In this document: in pieces, positions 27,727 through 36,855 of the stretch
How positions within the stretch are numbered: position 1 is the stretch's first letter
Layout of the letters: each line of letters starts with the position of its first letter
Assembly (NCBI RefSeq): GCF_003641185.1
Contig: NZ_CP032757.1
Span: 186,001-250,000, forward strand
Source: Lactiplantibacillus pentosus
Lineage (GTDB): Bacteria; Bacillota; Bacilli; Lactobacillales; Lactobacillaceae
Length of the DNA: 64,000 nt
Direction: 5' to 3'
Made by a program: the position numbers and the translations under genes
The notes under the pieces: generated by a model
Database searches by the model: none
What the model saw: only the letters and a program-made list of their open reading frames with translations
Told to the model about the DNA's origin: nothing

Positions 27727-27920
27727 GGCGTCAGGAAACTTGTGCGAATGTGGTGGTTAGCAGTGAGTAGTGACTTGCGGTGGTCGTGTGGTGAAACTAG
27801 TCACTGCCCACGATTGGCGGTGACCATGAGCAAGCGGCAATGTGAACTTAGCAAAGCGTGTGCGGTGTGCGAAAACGGCTCGTTTCAAGTGACCAAGTAT
27901 GCGTGTCTCGCGATAAGCAT

Positions 27921-27953
27921 GCAAAAAAGTCGCTTCGAAATTCGAAGCGACTT
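27921..27953 (-). terminator. terminator of the GH85 gene
   Basis: AAGTCGCTTCGAA (27927-27939) and TTCGAAGCGACTT (27941-27953) form a 13-bp inverted repeat with one base between them. On the minus strand it is followed by TTTTTT, as expected for the gene ending at 28108. Confidence 0.75.
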
Positions 27954-28107
27954 CTTGCCGATATTTAAATCCGGCTATTTCTATCTGTGCTTTTCTGTCT
28001 GCTATTTTGCTGGTTGCTAGTGATTCACGATTAATCTGGCTGGATGGGAGGCGCGCACGCCGATTCAGCACGGCTGATTGTAGCGCTATCTCTAGGCCAT
28101 CTAATCG

Positions 28108-30954
28108 CTATTTAAGTGGACTGTTCAAGCCGAGAACGTCCATTTCATAGATACGGACGGCAGTATCGGCCACTTGAGTCGGTTTGTCGACCACGATGCG
28201 AACGTAACGGGCGGTCGTTGCGGCAAAGGTATTCAGGCTCGTGGCCTTTGTGTTGTCGTACGTGCGGGCAACGTCCTTGAAGTGTTTACCATCGGTGCTG
28301 ACTTGAATCGTCCATGCTTTGGTATTCATATCCGCGCTTTCACCACCCGCCTTGGCGTGGGCGAGTTTGACCGCGCTAACGGTAGCTTGGTGGCCTAAAT
28401 CAAGCGTTAACGTATGCGGGGCTTTACCAGTGGCACACCACTTGGTACTGAGTTTGCCATCAACGGCCATCTTTGGCGCTTCACTGCTATTGGTGTAACC
28501 CGAGGCACTCGTCTTCGCATTCTTCGATAGCACCGTCAGCGCGCCTTTAGCCTTAGGCGTGATCGTAATCAATTTTTTCATCGTTACGGACCGCTGCCCA
28601 TCCTTGTTCTTCGCAGTCAAGGTGACGTTATAGGTGCCGGCCTTCGCGTATGTGACCGTTGGGTTCTTAGCCGTACTGCTGGTTTGCTTGGCACCGGTAA
28701 ACTGCCACTTAAAGCTAGTCGCGTTTTTGGATGACGTGTTCGTAAACTTGATGGTACTTCCGGGACTAGCTAAGGTCCGGTCGACGGTAAAGGCCGCTTT
28801 GGGCTTGCGGTTATCGGGCCATTTCAACGTGGTTACTTTGGAGGCCGGGCCACGTTGGTTCCAAATATCGACTGGGACGACCATCAAATCAGTTTCATTT
28901 TGTTGCCCAGTCCGCTCGAGGGCGTTGAGGTAGAAATTAGTTGTATCGGTTGCGCCGAGAAATGAGCGTGAGCCATTCTGGTTGCGTTGGTAGATTTCAT
29001 AGTGGTCCAAATGCTTAGTTGATGCGGCTTGCCAGCCCAAGTTCACGCCAGCGTACTTGCCTTCTTCATCAAAGACGCGGCTGTCGATGGCGACGGACTC
29101 AACGGCAGTTGGACTGGCTTGCGGCTTGCCCGTGATTGCCAATCGCCCTAATTGTGCGCGATAACTGGTATCCGACTTGCTGGTCGTTAGGCTTAGACTG
29201 ATTGATTTCACGGTCTTCTTAGCAAGCCCACTGACGTCGTAATCGATCGTTTGCCACTTAGAGCTGAGGGCCTGATCGCCCTTGATCGTCTTCTTGCGAC
29301 CATCTTTTAACGTGACCACTAAATCTAATTGGGTCTTATCCGTGGCTTTCGCAGCGACCTTGACTTGGGTGTTGGTGGTAAACGGAATATCGGTCGTATA
29401 GAGCTTGATGGTGCTGGTCTTGTTCTTGCGCATCTGACCGGACAGCTGAATATCGTTGCCACCGTCATAGGCGTCGGTATAGTCGAAAGCCGCTTTTAAG
29501 TCGTTACCAGAGGGATTGTCGATCATCCAGCGGTAAGTCGGGTTGATGGCCTGCAACGATCGGTTGTTCCAATCGCGAAGTGAGACCTTGCGTCCCTTGA
29601 TAAAGTAGTTATAGCCATTTCCTAAGCTGAAGTTGGTGACGAATGGTTGTTTCGTAATGGCACTTTTCTCCACGGCATAGGTGGAGACACCGGGCCACTG
29701 ACTCGATGTCTTGGACGGAACGCTACGTGATGGATCGCTATGACTGTTCACCCATAGCGTTTCTTCCTTAGATTGGAATTCATCGGGCGTTTCAGATGAC
29801 GTATAGGTCCAATTCGGGGCGTAAAGGCCTAGCGACGTGTAGGGAACGTTATGCTGGTTGGCAAACAAATCCCAGCGGACGGGTGTCGAAGTACCATCCG
29901 CTTGAACATCAATACCAGCAAACAAGTTATAAGGGTTGAGCCCCAGCTTTTCAGCCCGGTCCCGCGACTTTTTGAGCAAGTCCTGGCTCGCTAACCGTTT
30001 CTTCGTCCACCAGAAGTTCAGGAACATTGAATCCGCGACTGGCTTCATGTTGGCGTCAACCAGGTAGGACTGGTTTTCCTTAGTAAGCGCATTTTGCCAA
30101 TCCATCTTACCGTCCTTGGTCATCGAATCGTACCACATGAGGTCTAACTTGCTGCCGGCTTTTTGCTTGTATTCCTTGATCAATTGTTGCATGAGCTGTG
30201 CGTGCTTTTTGGTTAGCCCGCTCTTCGTCGTGGACTGGCTGTTCTTACCACTAGCGGCGGAGTCAAAACTCTTCACTTCGGGGTCGGTTTCTTGATTGAT
30301 GAACCAGCCATCAAACCCATAGGCCTTAGCAACCGCTACCAATTTATCAGCCATTGGAAAATGACCGTCCTTATCTTGCTTCAGGAAGTCATTGAGCCAT
30401 TTGAGCTTACCGCCACTAACGACCTGCGGAAAGAAAACGGTTCCAAGAACGGGCACACCATTTTTATGAGCGGCATCAATGACATCGGCCGTGGGTGGCA
30501 CGATCAAGCCTTCACCCGCTGAGCCGCCCCAGTAGACGAGTTGATCAATATATTGCCAATTTGAGAAGACGTTGGCGTCAAACGTGTTGATGCCGCGGGG
30601 CGCATTCCCACTGGTCGACGCGTTCATAATCGATAACGCGACGACTTTCATTTTAGGGTCCTGGGTCTTGTTGACGGTCGGAAGCTGCCACTTGTCGATG
30701 CGCTTGGCCAGTGGTACGGTCGCAACATTGTATTTGGCCTGCTTATCCATACTGAATTGCCACTTTAGCAGCTGATTAGGAAACCAGTACGGCGCTTCTG
30801 GTTGATTATCCATCCCTTTATCCAGACTAGCTTCAGCGGTCTGTCTGTAGCTGACTTTGCCACTAGATTGCTGGCTTGAACATGCTGACAAGCTGAGCGC
30901 GGCTATCAGTAGGGCAACCGTACTTGCGATTTGGCGTTGCCGTCTTATTCTCAT
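28108..30954 (-). CDS. GH85 endo-beta-N-acetylglucosaminidase lipoprotein with PKD and F5/8 C domains
   Basis: The 948-residue surface lipoprotein has a lipoprotein signal with Cys25 (LSLSAC). The GH85 catalytic domain (about 55-400) shows YWGGSAGEGLIVPPTADVID and GFDGWFINQETD with the Asn220/Glu222 pair used in substrate-assisted catalysis. It is followed by beta-sandwich regions, a PKD-like domain (about 733-820) and a discoidin/F5/8 type C carbohydrate-binding domain (about 825-945). The enzyme cleaves the chitobiose core of N-linked glycans at the cell surface. GGGAGG precedes the start. Its substrate could be host or food glycoproteins. Confidence 0.88.
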   Translation of the reverse strand: MRIRRQRQIASTVALLIAALSLSACSSQQSSGKVSYRQTAEASLDKGMDNQPEAPYWFPNQLLKWQFSMDKQAKYNVATVPLAKRIDKWQLPTVNKTQDPKMKVVALSIMNASTSGNAPRGINTFDANVFSNWQYIDQLVYWGGSAGEGLIVPPTADVIDAAHKNGVPVLGTVFFPQVVSGGKLKWLNDFLKQDKDGHFPMADKLVAVAKAYGFDGWFINQETDPEVKSFDSAASGKNSQSTTKSGLTKKHAQLMQQLIKEYKQKAGSKLDLMWYDSMTKDGKMDWQNALTKENQSYLVDANMKPVADSMFLNFWWTKKRLASQDLLKKSRDRAEKLGLNPYNLFAGIDVQADGTSTPVRWDLFANQHNVPYTSLGLYAPNWTYTSSETPDEFQSKEETLWVNSHSDPSRSVPSKTSSQWPGVSTYAVEKSAITKQPFVTNFSLGNGYNYFIKGRKVSLRDWNNRSLQAINPTYRWMIDNPSGNDLKAAFDYTDAYDGGNDIQLSGQMRKNKTSTIKLYTTDIPFTTNTQVKVAAKATDKTQLDLVVTLKDGRKKTIKGDQALSSKWQTIDYDVSGLAKKTVKSISLSLTTSKSDTSYRAQLGRLAITGKPQASPTAVESVAIDSRVFDEEGKYAGVNLGWQAASTKHLDHYEIYQRNQNGSRSFLGATDTTNFYLNALERTGQQNETDLMVVPVDIWNQRGPASKVTTLKWPDNRKPKAAFTVDRTLASPGSTIKFTNTSSKNATSFKWQFTGAKQTSSTAKNPTVTYAKAGTYNVTLTAKNKDGQRSVTMKKLITITPKAKGALTVLSKNAKTSASGYTNSSEAPKMAVDGKLSTKWCATGKAPHTLTLDLGHQATVSAVKLAHAKAGGESADMNTKAWTIQVSTDGKHFKDVARTYDNTKATSLNTFAATTARYVRIVVDKPTQVADTAVRIYEMDVLGLNSPLK

Positions 30955-31401
30955 GATACTGTTCCTCCCTTGATCAAATCTGAGTCACCTGACGAAGACG
31001 ACCATGGTCATGTGGACTAACGATTGAAAGCACCAGATAATGGCGATAAACGGTAATAAATTAGTGCTTCCGAGGTGGCTATCAATCGTCTTGCTGAGTC
31101 GTAACGGCTTTGGTAAAGTCCGGCCACACGACCAGGGTCATCTATACATTACTGGTATGTATGATATATAATTTTTTCAGTAAAGGGTATCGACAAATTA
31201 AAGGAATTAAGGGACAAAATAAACTAATTGATGACTGAAATGGCGCCAGGTTAGATGGTTTATCTGAATTTACGCTCACAGCCTGGTGTGATTAGGGCGG
31301 GGCTGAATCATGAAAAGATGGATGAAAGCGTTATCGATGTTGCTTTTTTTGGATTGATTGAAGTCGTGTAGTATAATGACCTACCAGGAAGGTGATTAGT
31401 T
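30955..31401. other. divergent intergenic region between GH85 and SemiSWEET genes
   Basis: About 450 bp. It contains the palindrome GACCATGGTC (31000-31009), a related ACGACCAGGGTCAT (31127-31140) and an inverted repeat ATACAT-N7-ATGTAT (31144-31162). The last lies beside an AT-rich stretch suited to the minus-strand GH85 promoter. The + strand promoter of the SemiSWEET gene is at its right end. No gene is supported. Confidence 0.5.
31349..31377 (+). promoter_or_regulatory. promoter of the SemiSWEET gene
   Basis: A perfect TATAAT (31372-31377) has TTGGAT (31349-31354) 17 bp upstream; the -35 is weak. Transcription would start only a few bases before the AGGAAGGTGA ribosome-binding site. Confidence 0.55.
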
Positions 31402-31722
31402 ATTAAATATAAAGTTGATAATGGTGAGTACCCGACTGGTAAGGACGCTGTCGATCCCAAGCGGGTCAAATATCTGAAGTTAATTAGTAAGTTAGCAACC
31501 TTTACTTGTATTGCGATGTACGTGTCGTATATTCCGCAAATTATTGATAATTTTACTGGTAATCCGGTGTCGCCGCTACAACCCCTTGTCGCAATGATCA
31601 ACGGGATATTATGGACGGGGTATGGCTGGTTCAAGACGTATAAAGACTGGCCAGTCATTATCTCGAATGTCCCTGGGGTTATCTTTGGTTTCATCACCGT
31701 TTTAACCGTATATGTTCATTAA
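31402..31722 (+). CDS. SemiSWEET (PQ-loop) sugar transporter with apparent ATT start
   Basis: The 106-residue protein has a three-helix PQ-loop architecture: helix 1 LATFTCIAMYVSYIPQII with the PQ motif, helix 2 PLVAMINGILWTGYGWF with the conserved Trp/Asn region, and helix 3 WPVIISNVPGVIFGFITVLTVYV. SemiSWEETs dimerise to carry sugars down a gradient. The first ATG of the frame (31516) would delete most of helix 1. Upstream to the in-frame TGA at 31393 there is no ATG, GTG or TTG; the only codon well spaced from AGGAAGGTGA is ATT at 31402. A rare ATT start, as in infC, is inferred; a sequence error is the alternative. Confidence 0.7.
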   Translation: MKYKVDNGEYPTGKDAVDPKRVKYLKLISKLATFTCIAMYVSYIPQIIDNFTGNPVSPLQPLVAMINGILWTGYGWFKTYKDWPVIISNVPGVIFGFITVLTVYVH

Positions 31723-31781
31723 CTGTAACCGAAAATAGATAATAACAATCAGCCGACAGAATTTTTTGTCAGTTGTATAGC

Positions 31782-31834
31782 TAATAAATTCCGCCACTTT
31801 GTGCTAACATTGACCACAAAATGGCGGAATTTAT
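31782..31834 (+). terminator. large hairpin after the SemiSWEET gene
   Basis: AATAAATTCCGCCA (31782-31795) is perfectly complementary to TGGCGGAATTTATT (31821-31834), with an inner TTTGTG/CACAAA stem. Stem-flanking T runs are short, so it may be a terminator or an RNA structural element. Confidence 0.5.
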
Positions 31835-31862
31835 TATGAATCGGGATTCAAACGTGCCAGTC

Positions 31863-31943
31863 ATGTGGCTTAAGGATGACAAGCAAACCGTGTCCATGCA
31901 GGACGTGCTAGCCGACTTTGATAAACCGGCTGAAGACGAGTAG
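31863..31943 (+). CDS. possible very small ORF
   Basis: A 26-codon frame starts MWLKDDKQTVSMQDVLADFD and ends at TAG 31943. It may extend upstream towards an ATG at about 31835. The composition looks protein-like (acidic, low hydrophobicity), but there is no convincing ribosome-binding site. Low confidence. Confidence 0.25.
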   Translation: MWLKDDKQTVSMQDVLADFDKPAEDE

Positions 31944-32031
31944 ACGGGACAGAGTAGCTTTTACAATCGCATTTAAGATTCAATAAAAGTCGCTGCGGTT
32001 ATAATTGGCAACTGCATTTAAGGTTCAACAA

Positions 32032-32077
32032 AATAGGACCCGGAATCAATCAACGATGATTGGTCCCGGGTCCTATT
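32032..32077. terminator. bidirectional terminator downstream of sacK1
   Basis: AATAGGACCCGG (32032-32043) pairs perfectly with CCGGGTCCTATT (32066-32077). It lies 65 bp after the sacK1 stop codon on the minus strand. Confidence 0.75.
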
Positions 32078-32141
32078 AGTCGTTTAGAAACACATTTGCA
32101 ATGAGTCACTCAATCAACAGCGACGGATTTTGATTTTTAGC

Positions 32142-33008
32142 TTAATGCTGGTCTAATGCGACTTGGGCTAATAACAAGCCACCGGCAATACCGGAGTTGT
32201 TCCCAAGTCCGGCGGGAACGATGTAGTCGTCGAGTGCCGGCACTTCTTCATAGCCGTTTAGATAAGCCGCGAATTTTTCACGAATCATTGGGAAGAGTTG
32301 CCGTTGATTCATGACACCACCATTTAAGATGATTTTGTCTGGTGCAAACGCAACGGTCAGATTGACGCAAGCCTGCGCGATATAGTCCGCAATGATTGGC
32401 CAGACTGGATCATCGACTGGAATATCCTTACCAGCCATCCCGGTCCGTTTACCGACAGCGGGGCCGGCAGCTAGGCCTTCCAGACAGATGTCGTGGTACG
32501 GGCAACTGGATTTAAAATCGTCGCCAGGGAGCCGATTGAGTCGCATGTGGCCGAGTTCAGTGTGGGTCCGACCGTTGAAAATCTGATTATGGCTGATAAC
32601 GCCCGCACCAACGCCGGTCCCAATCGTCATGTAAATACTGTTCGGGACGTCCTTGGCAATCCCAATCATCGCCTCACCATAGGCGGCTTCGTTGACATCG
32701 GTCGTCCAGTAGAATGGAATGTCAAACTGCTGCTTCAAATGGCCGAGAAAGTCGTAGTCGCCCCAGCCAGGCTTAGGCGTGGTCGTAATGTAGCCGTATT
32801 TTGGATCTTCCGGATTAACGCCGATTGGCCCGAATGACCCGATCCCAATGGCCGCGACCGGATGGCCTGTAAAATAATCATCGACTGCCGCCATGGTTTC
32901 CGCTGGGGTGGTCGTCGGGATTGAAATCCGGTCACTAACTTGTCCTTGTTCATCGCCAATCGCACAAACAAATTTTGTGCCACCAGCTTCAATTGCACCT
33001 AAAAGCAT
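32142..33008 (-). CDS. sacK1: fructokinase (ROK family)
   Basis: The 288-residue kinase phosphorylates the fructose released by sucrose-6-phosphate hydrolase. It has the phosphate loop GAIEAGGTKFVCAIG at the N terminus and the ROK zinc-site signature (HTELGHMRLNRLPGDD, then CPYHDICLEGLAAGPA with Cys/His ligands). AGGAGGC precedes ATG. It is encoded 133 bp downstream of pts1BCA on the same strand, so it belongs to the leftward half of the sucrose regulon. Confidence 0.93.
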   Translation of the reverse strand: MLLGAIEAGGTKFVCAIGDEQGQVSDRISIPTTTPAETMAAVDDYFTGHPVAAIGIGSFGPIGVNPEDPKYGYITTTPKPGWGDYDFLGHLKQQFDIPFYWTTDVNEAAYGEAMIGIAKDVPNSIYMTIGTGVGAGVISHNQIFNGRTHTELGHMRLNRLPGDDFKSSCPYHDICLEGLAAGPAVGKRTGMAGKDIPVDDPVWPIIADYIAQACVNLTVAFAPDKIILNGGVMNQRQLFPMIREKFAAYLNGYEEVPALDDYIVPAGLGNNSGIAGGLLLAQVALDQH

Positions 33009-33141
33009 CGTGTGCCTCCTGTGGATAAAAATATAGTTTTATTAATAAATAGTATACTCTTATTTAATAGCTTTGTTAACGATTACATTAACATTAGCAC
33101 GCGTCTAGCTCACAGTTGAAATCCGGGCATCGAACTGGTGC

Positions 33142-35097
33142 TTATAAATTAACCGCGGCAGTCGCATCCGCTGCCGGTTCCGTCAATGCAATCAGTTGCT
33201 CGCCCGCCTGAACATCGGTGGCATTTAAACGCTCAACATTAGCGTAACTAGCGGTATTAGTGACCACGACCATGACGGTTGGATCATAGTTAGCGGCTTT
33301 CAAGGCGGCCACGTCAAAGGTACCGAGTAAGTCACCTTGATGAACGGTATCGCCCTTTTGAACGTTGGCTGTAAAATGTTCGCCCTTCAAGTTGACCGTA
33401 TCTAATCCTAAATGAATTAGGATTTCAGCGCCGGCAGTCGTTTTGATGCCGTATGCGTGATGGCTATCGTAAGTCACCGTGATGGTACCGTCAGCTGGCG
33501 CCAGAACCTGATCAGTGCTAGGGACGATTGCGGCACCGCTACCCATGATTTCAGCTGAAAAGACTTGGTCGTTGACTTGACTTAAAGGTTCACTGGTCCC
33601 AGTGACGGGGGCGACGAGGATTTCGTCATTGACGTTGATCGGTGCCTTCGGTGTTTCAGGTTGTTGAACTTGGTCGCGGTCATCGCCGAGGGTTCGTTTT
33701 GCATAAATAAAGGTCGGAATAAAGGCGACGACGAACGAAATGACGGCACTAAGCGCGAAGGCTGGAATCGACTTTGAAGCAATTGAGATGAACCCAATGA
33801 CTGATGCGGGACCCATCGCCACTGATAGGACGTGGAATAGCCCTAGGAAGGCGGAAGCAATTCCAGAAGCAATCGCTGCAAAGACGAATGGATATTTCAT
33901 CTTCAAGTTGACCCCGAAGATGGCTGGTTCCGTAATTCCGAGTAACGCTGAGACCCCGGCTGAAGAAGTCAGGGCTTTTTGTTTTTGACTTTTAGTGGCA
34001 AAGAAAATAGCTAAAGTGGCGGCACCTTGCCCGATGTTGGCCATCGAAGCGACTGGGAAGATAAATGAACCACCAGTCTTGGCGACGTTGGCTAATAATT
34101 GCGTTTCGATTGCTGGGAAGGTTTGGTGGAGACCGGTAATCACAATGGCAGAATAGAGTAAGCCAAAGATGCCCATCCCAATCCAGCCAGTGCTGTTATA
34201 CAGTCCAACTAAGCCGTTAGTTAACGCATCACTGACCGTCCGTAAGACTGGTCCGACAATGGTAAAGGTCAAAAAACCGGTGATTACAATTGAAAACATT
34301 GGGGTAAATGTGAAGTCAAAAGCCCCTTTAATGTGTTTATGGAAGAATTTCTCAAGGGTAGCTAAAATGAAGGCAACCCCTAAGACTGGTAGTACCTGAC
34401 CTTGATAACCGGCTTGGGCCACGTGAAGTCCAAAGACGTTCCAGTAAACCATCTTACCGGCGGCCATGGTCGTCGCAACGTTATAGCCATTAACAAGTGA
34501 TGGTAAGACCATGATCATCCCCATCGTCGCACCGAGGAAAGGATTACCACCGAAGCGCTTGGTTGCTGAGAAACCGAGCAGAATCGGCAAGAAGGTAAAT
34601 GGGGCACTAGCCATCGCATTGATCATTTCAGCGATGCCTTTCAACCCTGGATAGACTTCAACTACGGATTTGGCCATGAAAAGATGTTCGGCGGTCAGCA
34701 CGTTGTTGAGCGCCATTAAAAGCCCACCGGCAACTAATGCGGGCACGATTGGAATGAAAATATCTGATAAGACTTTTAGAAAGTCCATCAGTGGATTGCG
34801 TTTTTTACCAGCGGCCGCGACTGCCTTAATATCATCAGGAGTCGCTTCCTTGAGGCCAGTCTTGGCAATGAGGGCATCGTAGACTTTGTCGACATCGCCG
34901 GGGCCAATAATGATTTGGTATTGGCCGTTGGTTTCGAAGGTCCCCTTGACGTCAGCATCGTTGTCTAGGGCAGTCTGATCGATTTTAGATTCATCCTTGA
35001 TGACTAAACGGAGGCGCGTCGCACAATGGGCGGCCGCCTGAATATTGGTCTTGCCGATGGCCTTGAGGACGCGATCTGCAACTTCTTGATGATTCAT
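33142..35097 (-). CDS. pts1BCA: sucrose-specific PTS transporter EIIBCA
   Basis: The 651-residue membrane protein imports and phosphorylates sucrose to sucrose 6-phosphate. Domain order is EIIB (residues 1-85, phosphocysteine Cys25 in [10 protein letters not shown]), EIIC (about 105-470, about ten membrane segments), EIIA (about 500-640, phosphohistidine His562 in [13 protein letters not shown]). It is transcribed divergently from sacA under the mirrored promoter-operator block at 35143-35303. Confidence 0.95.
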   Translation of the reverse strand: MNHQEVADRVLKAIGKTNIQAAAHCATRLRLVIKDESKIDQTALDNDADVKGTFETNGQYQIIIGPGDVDKVYDALIAKTGLKEATPDDIKAVAAAGKKRNPLMDFLKVLSDIFIPIVPALVAGGLLMALNNVLTAEHLFMAKSVVEVYPGLKGIAEMINAMASAPFTFLPILLGFSATKRFGGNPFLGATMGMIMVLPSLVNGYNVATTMAAGKMVYWNVFGLHVAQAGYQGQVLPVLGVAFILATLEKFFHKHIKGAFDFTFTPMFSIVITGFLTFTIVGPVLRTVSDALTNGLVGLYNSTGWIGMGIFGLLYSAIVITGLHQTFPAIETQLLANVAKTGGSFIFPVASMANIGQGAATLAIFFATKSQKQKALTSSAGVSALLGITEPAIFGVNLKMKYPFVFAAIASGIASAFLGLFHVLSVAMGPASVIGFISIASKSIPAFALSAVISFVVAFIPTFIYAKRTLGDDRDQVQQPETPKAPINVNDEILVAPVTGTSEPLSQVNDQVFSAEIMGSGAAIVPSTDQVLAPADGTITVTYDSHHAYGIKTTAGAEILIHLGLDTVNLKGEHFTANVQKGDTVHQGDLLGTFDVAALKAANYDPTVMVVVTNTASYANVERLNATDVQAGEQLIALTEPAADATAAVNL

Positions 35098-35142
35098 GGT
35101 GGTTCACTCCCTGGTATCGAAATTTTGAATTTAAGTTAGTTT

Positions 35143-35156
35143 TGCAAGCGCTTTAC
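35143..35156 (-). promoter_or_regulatory. cre-like site downstream of the pts1BCA promoter
   Basis: TGCAAGCGCTTTAC matches 12 of 14 cre positions. It sits just downstream of the pts1BCA -10 element, where a bound CcpA would block transcription. Confidence 0.55.
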
Positions 35157-35163
35157 AAATCCA

Positions 35164-35191
35164 ATCATAACAAGTTCTAGTTTTATGTCAA
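35164..35191 (-). promoter_or_regulatory. pts1BCA promoter
   Basis: On the minus strand TTGACA (complement of 35186-35191) and TATGAT (complement of 35164-35169) are separated by 16 bp. The -35 lies inside the operator at 35185-35202. Confidence 0.8.
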
Positions 35192-35202
35192 GCGTTTGAT
35201 AT
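35185..35202. promoter_or_regulatory. SacR operator 1
   Basis: ATGTCAAGCGTTTGATAT is an imperfect 18-bp palindrome of the LacI/GalR type (central CG) and covers the pts1BCA -35. It closely matches operator 2 at 35263-35280. Confidence 0.8.
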
Positions 35203-35262
35203 AAAATAATTTGGCTTTTAAATCACGTTATAAGCGTCCAATGTGAAAACTAATCACAAAAA

Positions 35263-35280
35263 ATGTCATACGTTTGACAT
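35263..35280. promoter_or_regulatory. SacR operator 2
   Basis: ATGTCATACGTTTGACAT is an 18-bp palindrome with one mismatched pair and covers the sacA -35. SacR, encoded downstream of sacA, is the expected ligand. Confidence 0.8.
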
Positions 35281-35303
35281 AACGATGTAAGCGGTTTTAT
35301 AAT
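35274..35303 (+). promoter_or_regulatory. sacA promoter with overlapping cre
   Basis: Consensus TTGACA (35274-35279) and TATAAT (35298-35303) are 18 bp apart. A cre-like site TGTAAGCGGTTTTA (35286-35299, 13 of 14) covers the spacer and part of the -10. Confidence 0.85.
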
Positions 35304-35343
35304 GGAGTCACTTAATTCAAACGATAAAAGGAGCTCAATCGGC

Positions 35344-36855
35344 ATGCAATGGAATCGTAAAATGCGTTATACCCCCTATAATCAGTGGCCAGCGACTAAA
35401 TTACCGCAACTGGCGGCCCAAGCTCGGCAATCCAAGTGGCGGATGCAGCACCACATTCAACCCGCATCCGGTCTGTTAAATGATCCCAATGGCTTTTCAT
35501 ATTTTAATGGGCAGTGGCACTTGTTCTATCAAAGTTTCCCATTCGGGCCTGTCCATGGCCTGAAATCTTGGCAGCACGTGACTTCCGACAACTTAGTCGA
35601 CTGGCACGACGAAGGCCTAGCGATTGCGCCAGATACGCCGTATGACTCGCACGGGGCCTATACGGGGACGGCGCTGCCCGTTGGTGACCGCTTATTCATT
35701 ATGTATACCGGCAATGTCCGCACCGCTGACTGGCAACGTGAAGCGTACCAGATTGGCGCGTGGATGACGGCGGATAACCAAATCCATAAATTAGACCAAC
35801 CGCTGATTTCCCACGCACCAGCGGGGTACACGAGCTCATTTCGAGACCCCGACCTCGTCAAGACTGACCACGGTTACTACGCATTAATTGGCGCACAAAC
35901 AACCGATGAGCAGGGCGCACTCTTAGTTTATTATTCAGAAGACCTTTCGAAATGGGACTGTCGTGGCGCAGTCAATGTTCCTGAAGCCGCGCGTGGTTAC
36001 ATGATCGAATGCCCGAATATCGTGTGGATCGATCAACAACCCGTCCTACTATTCTGCCCACAAGGCTTGTCGCAGCAGACGCTGGCTTATCAGAATATTT
36101 ATCCAAACACGTCTCTAGTCGCTGAAGAATTTGATTTAGACCAGGCCAAATTGACTGGTGCGAAAGCCTTACATCAGTTAGATGAAGGCTTTGATGTCTA
36201 CGCGACGCAGGCCATCAACGCACCAGATGGGCGGGCTTTAGCTGTGAGTTGGATTGGTCTACCAGAAGTTGCCTACCCAACTGATCAGGAGAACTGGGCC
36301 CACTGCTTGAGTTTCGTGAAAGAACTGACCTTGAAAGACGGCCACCTCTACCAGAATCCAGTGGCGGAAGTTGATCAATTACGCACGACAGACCAACCAC
36401 TGACACTGGACCCTCATAATACAGCAACGGTCGCTGATTTGGAGGGTAGCTTTGAGCTCCTGATGACGGTTGCGGCTGACGAAACGAGTACGGTGCGGGT
36501 GGCGGATACCCATAATCGGGGGGCGCTAATCGTTACCGTTGATGCCCGAGCAGGCCAAGTCGTCATTGACCGCAGTCAAACTGGACACCCGTTTGCAGAA
36601 GACTACGGTCAGACTCGGACTGCTCAAGTAAAGCCGCACACGGCAATCAACATTCGGCTCATGATAGATGTATCGGTCTTTGAATGCTATATTGATAGTG
36701 GTTATTCTGTGATGACCGGACGCTTTTTCTTAGCGGACACACCAACGCAACTGAACATAGAAGCAAGTTCGTCAGCGGCGGTCACTGGTAAAGTCTGGAA
36801 ATGGCGCCAATCAGAGCATATTGGAGCGAATGAATATGAAGCCAAAATTAAATGA
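35344..36855 (+). CDS. sacA: sucrose-6-phosphate hydrolase (GH32)
   Basis: The 503-residue cytoplasmic enzyme splits sucrose 6-phosphate into glucose 6-phosphate and fructose. GH32 motifs are LNDPNG (nucleophile D47), FRDPD (167-169 RDP) and IECPN (acid/base E222). An in-frame ATG at 35302 overlaps the -10 box and cannot be the start; AAAAGGAGCTC precedes ATG 35344. Confidence 0.94.
   Translation: MQWNRKMRYTPYNQWPATKLPQLAAQARQSKWRMQHHIQPASGLLNDPNGFSYFNGQWHLFYQSFPFGPVHGLKSWQHVTSDNLVDWHDEGLAIAPDTPYDSHGAYTGTALPVGDRLFIMYTGNVRTADWQREAYQIGAWMTADNQIHKLDQPLISHAPAGYTSSFRDPDLVKTDHGYYALIGAQTTDEQGALLVYYSEDLSKWDCRGAVNVPEAARGYMIECPNIVWIDQQPVLLFCPQGLSQQTLAYQNIYPNTSLVAEEFDLDQAKLTGAKALHQLDEGFDVYATQAINAPDGRALAVSWIGLPEVAYPTDQENWAHCLSFVKELTLKDGHLYQNPVAEVDQLRTTDQPLTLDPHNTATVADLEGSFELLMTVAADETSTVRVADTHNRGALIVTVDARAGQVVIDRSQTGHPFAEDYGQTRTAQVKPHTAINIRLMIDVSVFECYIDSGYSVMTGRFFLADTPTQLNIEASSSAAVTGKVWKWRQSEHIGANEYEAKIK

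Larger units (their letters stand above)
27605..28107. other. intergenic region between convergent genes
   Basis: About 500 bp separate malP from the convergent GH85 gene. It contains one terminator per strand (27698-27726 and 27921-27953). The short open frames here overlap on both strands and show no family motif. Confidence 0.6.
31723..32141. other. intergenic region with hairpins and direct repeats
   Basis: About 420 bp between convergent genes. It holds a large hairpin (31782-31834), a possible small ORF, two 20-nt imperfect direct repeats starting GCATTTAAG (31969-31988 and 32014-32033, 18 of 20 identical) and the terminator at 32032-32077. Confidence 0.6.

Noticed and set aside
27724-28071. 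overlapping 98- and 104-codon ORFs on both strands
   Set aside because: They overlap each other and contain the terminator of the GH85 gene; the composition is not protein-like.
31969-32033. CRISPR-like repeats
   Set aside because: Only two imperfect 20-nt copies; no array and no cas genes.
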